DNA of 64,000 nt, taken from the NCBI GenBank assembly GCA_025345505.1, contig JANVCC010000130.1:11657710-11721709 (forward strand). The letters run 5' to 3'. The stretch comes from Todiramphus chloris collaris (Eukaryota; Chordata; Aves; Coraciiformes; Alcedinidae). Both the position numbers and the translations under genes were made by a program. Within the stretch, counting starts at the first letter, position 1, and each line of letters opens with the position of its first letter. The notes under the pieces were generated by a model that ran no database searches, was not told the DNA's origin, and saw only the letters and a list, made by a program, of their open reading frames with translations. Shown piece after piece: positions 63,201 to 64,000 of the stretch.

Positions 63201-64000
63201 AGCTTGGCTCACAGCATCCCTAATTAGGTGCAACCTGCTGCAGAACTGAGGTGTCTCCTTTTTGGATCACAGCAAAGCTCAGATTGAGGTCCCTCTTTTT
63301 TCCAGAGATGTCAGCATTTAGGTGTCAAGGTAAACACTCTGAATTTTGCCCTCATTCTTGAGGTCACTCTAACCGTGGGGTCAAGTCTGCAATTAGGCCT
63401 CACCTCTGGGCTTGCTTCTTCAAAGCATCTGACACGTCCACTTGGCATGGTGAAGGTTTCTGATTCCTCTGTAGGGCTGGTGAGGCTTCAGCTCAGCAGG
63501 AAGGAACTGTTTTGTGCACTGGGTCTTGTGTATCTTGGACAAAGCTGCAAAATATATGAGCTCAGGACTGTCTTCTGTGAAAGACTTGGAAGGTGCAACT
63601 ATAGTCTGACTCTTCAAGCTACAGTTTGCTCTTGGCGTTATTTGTGGTCCAGGGAGAAGATCATTTGCCATATCCTTGGAGTATATTTCTCATAGCATTC
63701 TCCAAAGTTTTGTTTTGTTGTTTGGGTTGTTTTCACTTTTGACATCTTGATATTCTCTTTAAAAAAAACCCCAAAACATTATGAAGAGATCTTTGCTAAC
63801 CCATGCTGGAAGCTGGGTCTGCTTCTCTGTAAGATTTACTGCAAGTCTTCAGTGAAAGAATGTAGCAATAACTACTTGTGGTATGAGCCAGGCTAGGGCT
63901 TCATGGGACTTGTTGCTGTATACCATACTAGAGGGAATTTTAATTTTCAAGGTTGCTGACACTGCTGTATGCTAAGTCTCACTAGGAGGGGCCTATTTCA
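57281..64000. other. Rest of intron 4 in window, nothing recognised
   Basis: No exon, RNA gene or clear transposon was seen. T/G-rich tracts lie at 59290-59304 and 61860-61933, the latter including several TTTG units. Confidence 0.5.
61860..61933. repeat. T/G-rich low-complexity tract
   Basis: Runs of T interspersed with G, including consecutive TTTG units at about 61901-61917, then a T-run. Confidence 0.85.

Larger units (their letters stand above)
54479..64000 (+). other. CACNA1I: 5' part of CACNA1I intron 4
   Basis: The intron starts with gtaggt directly after the S4 exon. No continuation into S5 (a MRILV-type start) was seen up to the window end, so this intron is at least 9.5 kb long. 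One old CR1 fragment (57.0-57.3 kb) and T-rich tracts are the only repeats I could recognise. Confidence 0.85.

Noticed and set aside
63670-63677. ATATCCTT match to the U12 donor consensus
   Set aside because: It lies downstream of all exons found and has no coding context.
1-64000. CRISPR array, tRNA, rRNA or bacterial-type operon
   Set aside because: No regularly spaced repeats or RNA gene structure noticed; intron-exon structure and CR1 elements show vertebrate nuclear DNA.
54478-64000. S5 exon of CACNA1I
   Set aside because: No MRILV-type continuation with an acceptor was found up to the window end.

Overview
The window is vertebrate nuclear DNA, almost certainly from a bird. It carries many CR1 LINE fragments in several age classes, avian-type solo LTRs and one degraded class I endogenous retrovirus, and no mammalian-type SINE or L1 was noticed. 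The only host gene recognised is a T-type voltage-gated calcium channel alpha-1 subunit on the + strand. Three consecutive coding exons at 34990-35101, 36696-36829 and 54381-54478 encode domain I from S1 to S4. Residues that differ between paralogues ([25 protein letters not shown]) point to CACNA1I (Cav3.3) rather than CACNA1G or CACNA1H.

Layout: 1-34989 is the 3' part of a long intron 1. It holds a truncated CR1 at the left edge, a solo LTR at 6364-6938, a 6.6-kb minus-strand ERV at 8232-14816, a 2.6-kb minus-strand CR1 at 24855-27488, a CR1 split by a second solo LTR at 32265-33126, and an ancient amniote CR1/L3-like tail at about 34070-34485. Exon 2 follows. Its 5' border looks like the end of a minor-class (U12-type, AT-AC) intron. 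Intron 2 is 1.6 kb and contains a CR1. Exon 3 is followed by a 17.5-kb intron 3 with an LTR in sense orientation and old LINE fragments. Exon 4 is followed by at least 9.5 kb of intron 4; the next exon lies beyond the window.

The ERV is gammaretrovirus-like by its pol order and motifs. It is inactive: the protease active-site Asp is lost, one nucleocapsid zinc ligand is lost, integrase has an internal deletion, env is missing, and pol runs directly into a truncated LTR. A 1193-bp nearly palindromic element with TG/CA ends and a perfect 5-bp target duplication (CCTGT) sits inside its pol gene. This nested palindrome is the most unusual structure in the window.

I found no new multi-gene system. 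The observations most worth follow-up are the nested palindrome, the U12-type splice site, the pol-LTR fusion of the ERV and a few RFX X-box-like motifs in the introns. All homology statements rest on my reading and on remembered family features; no database search was run.
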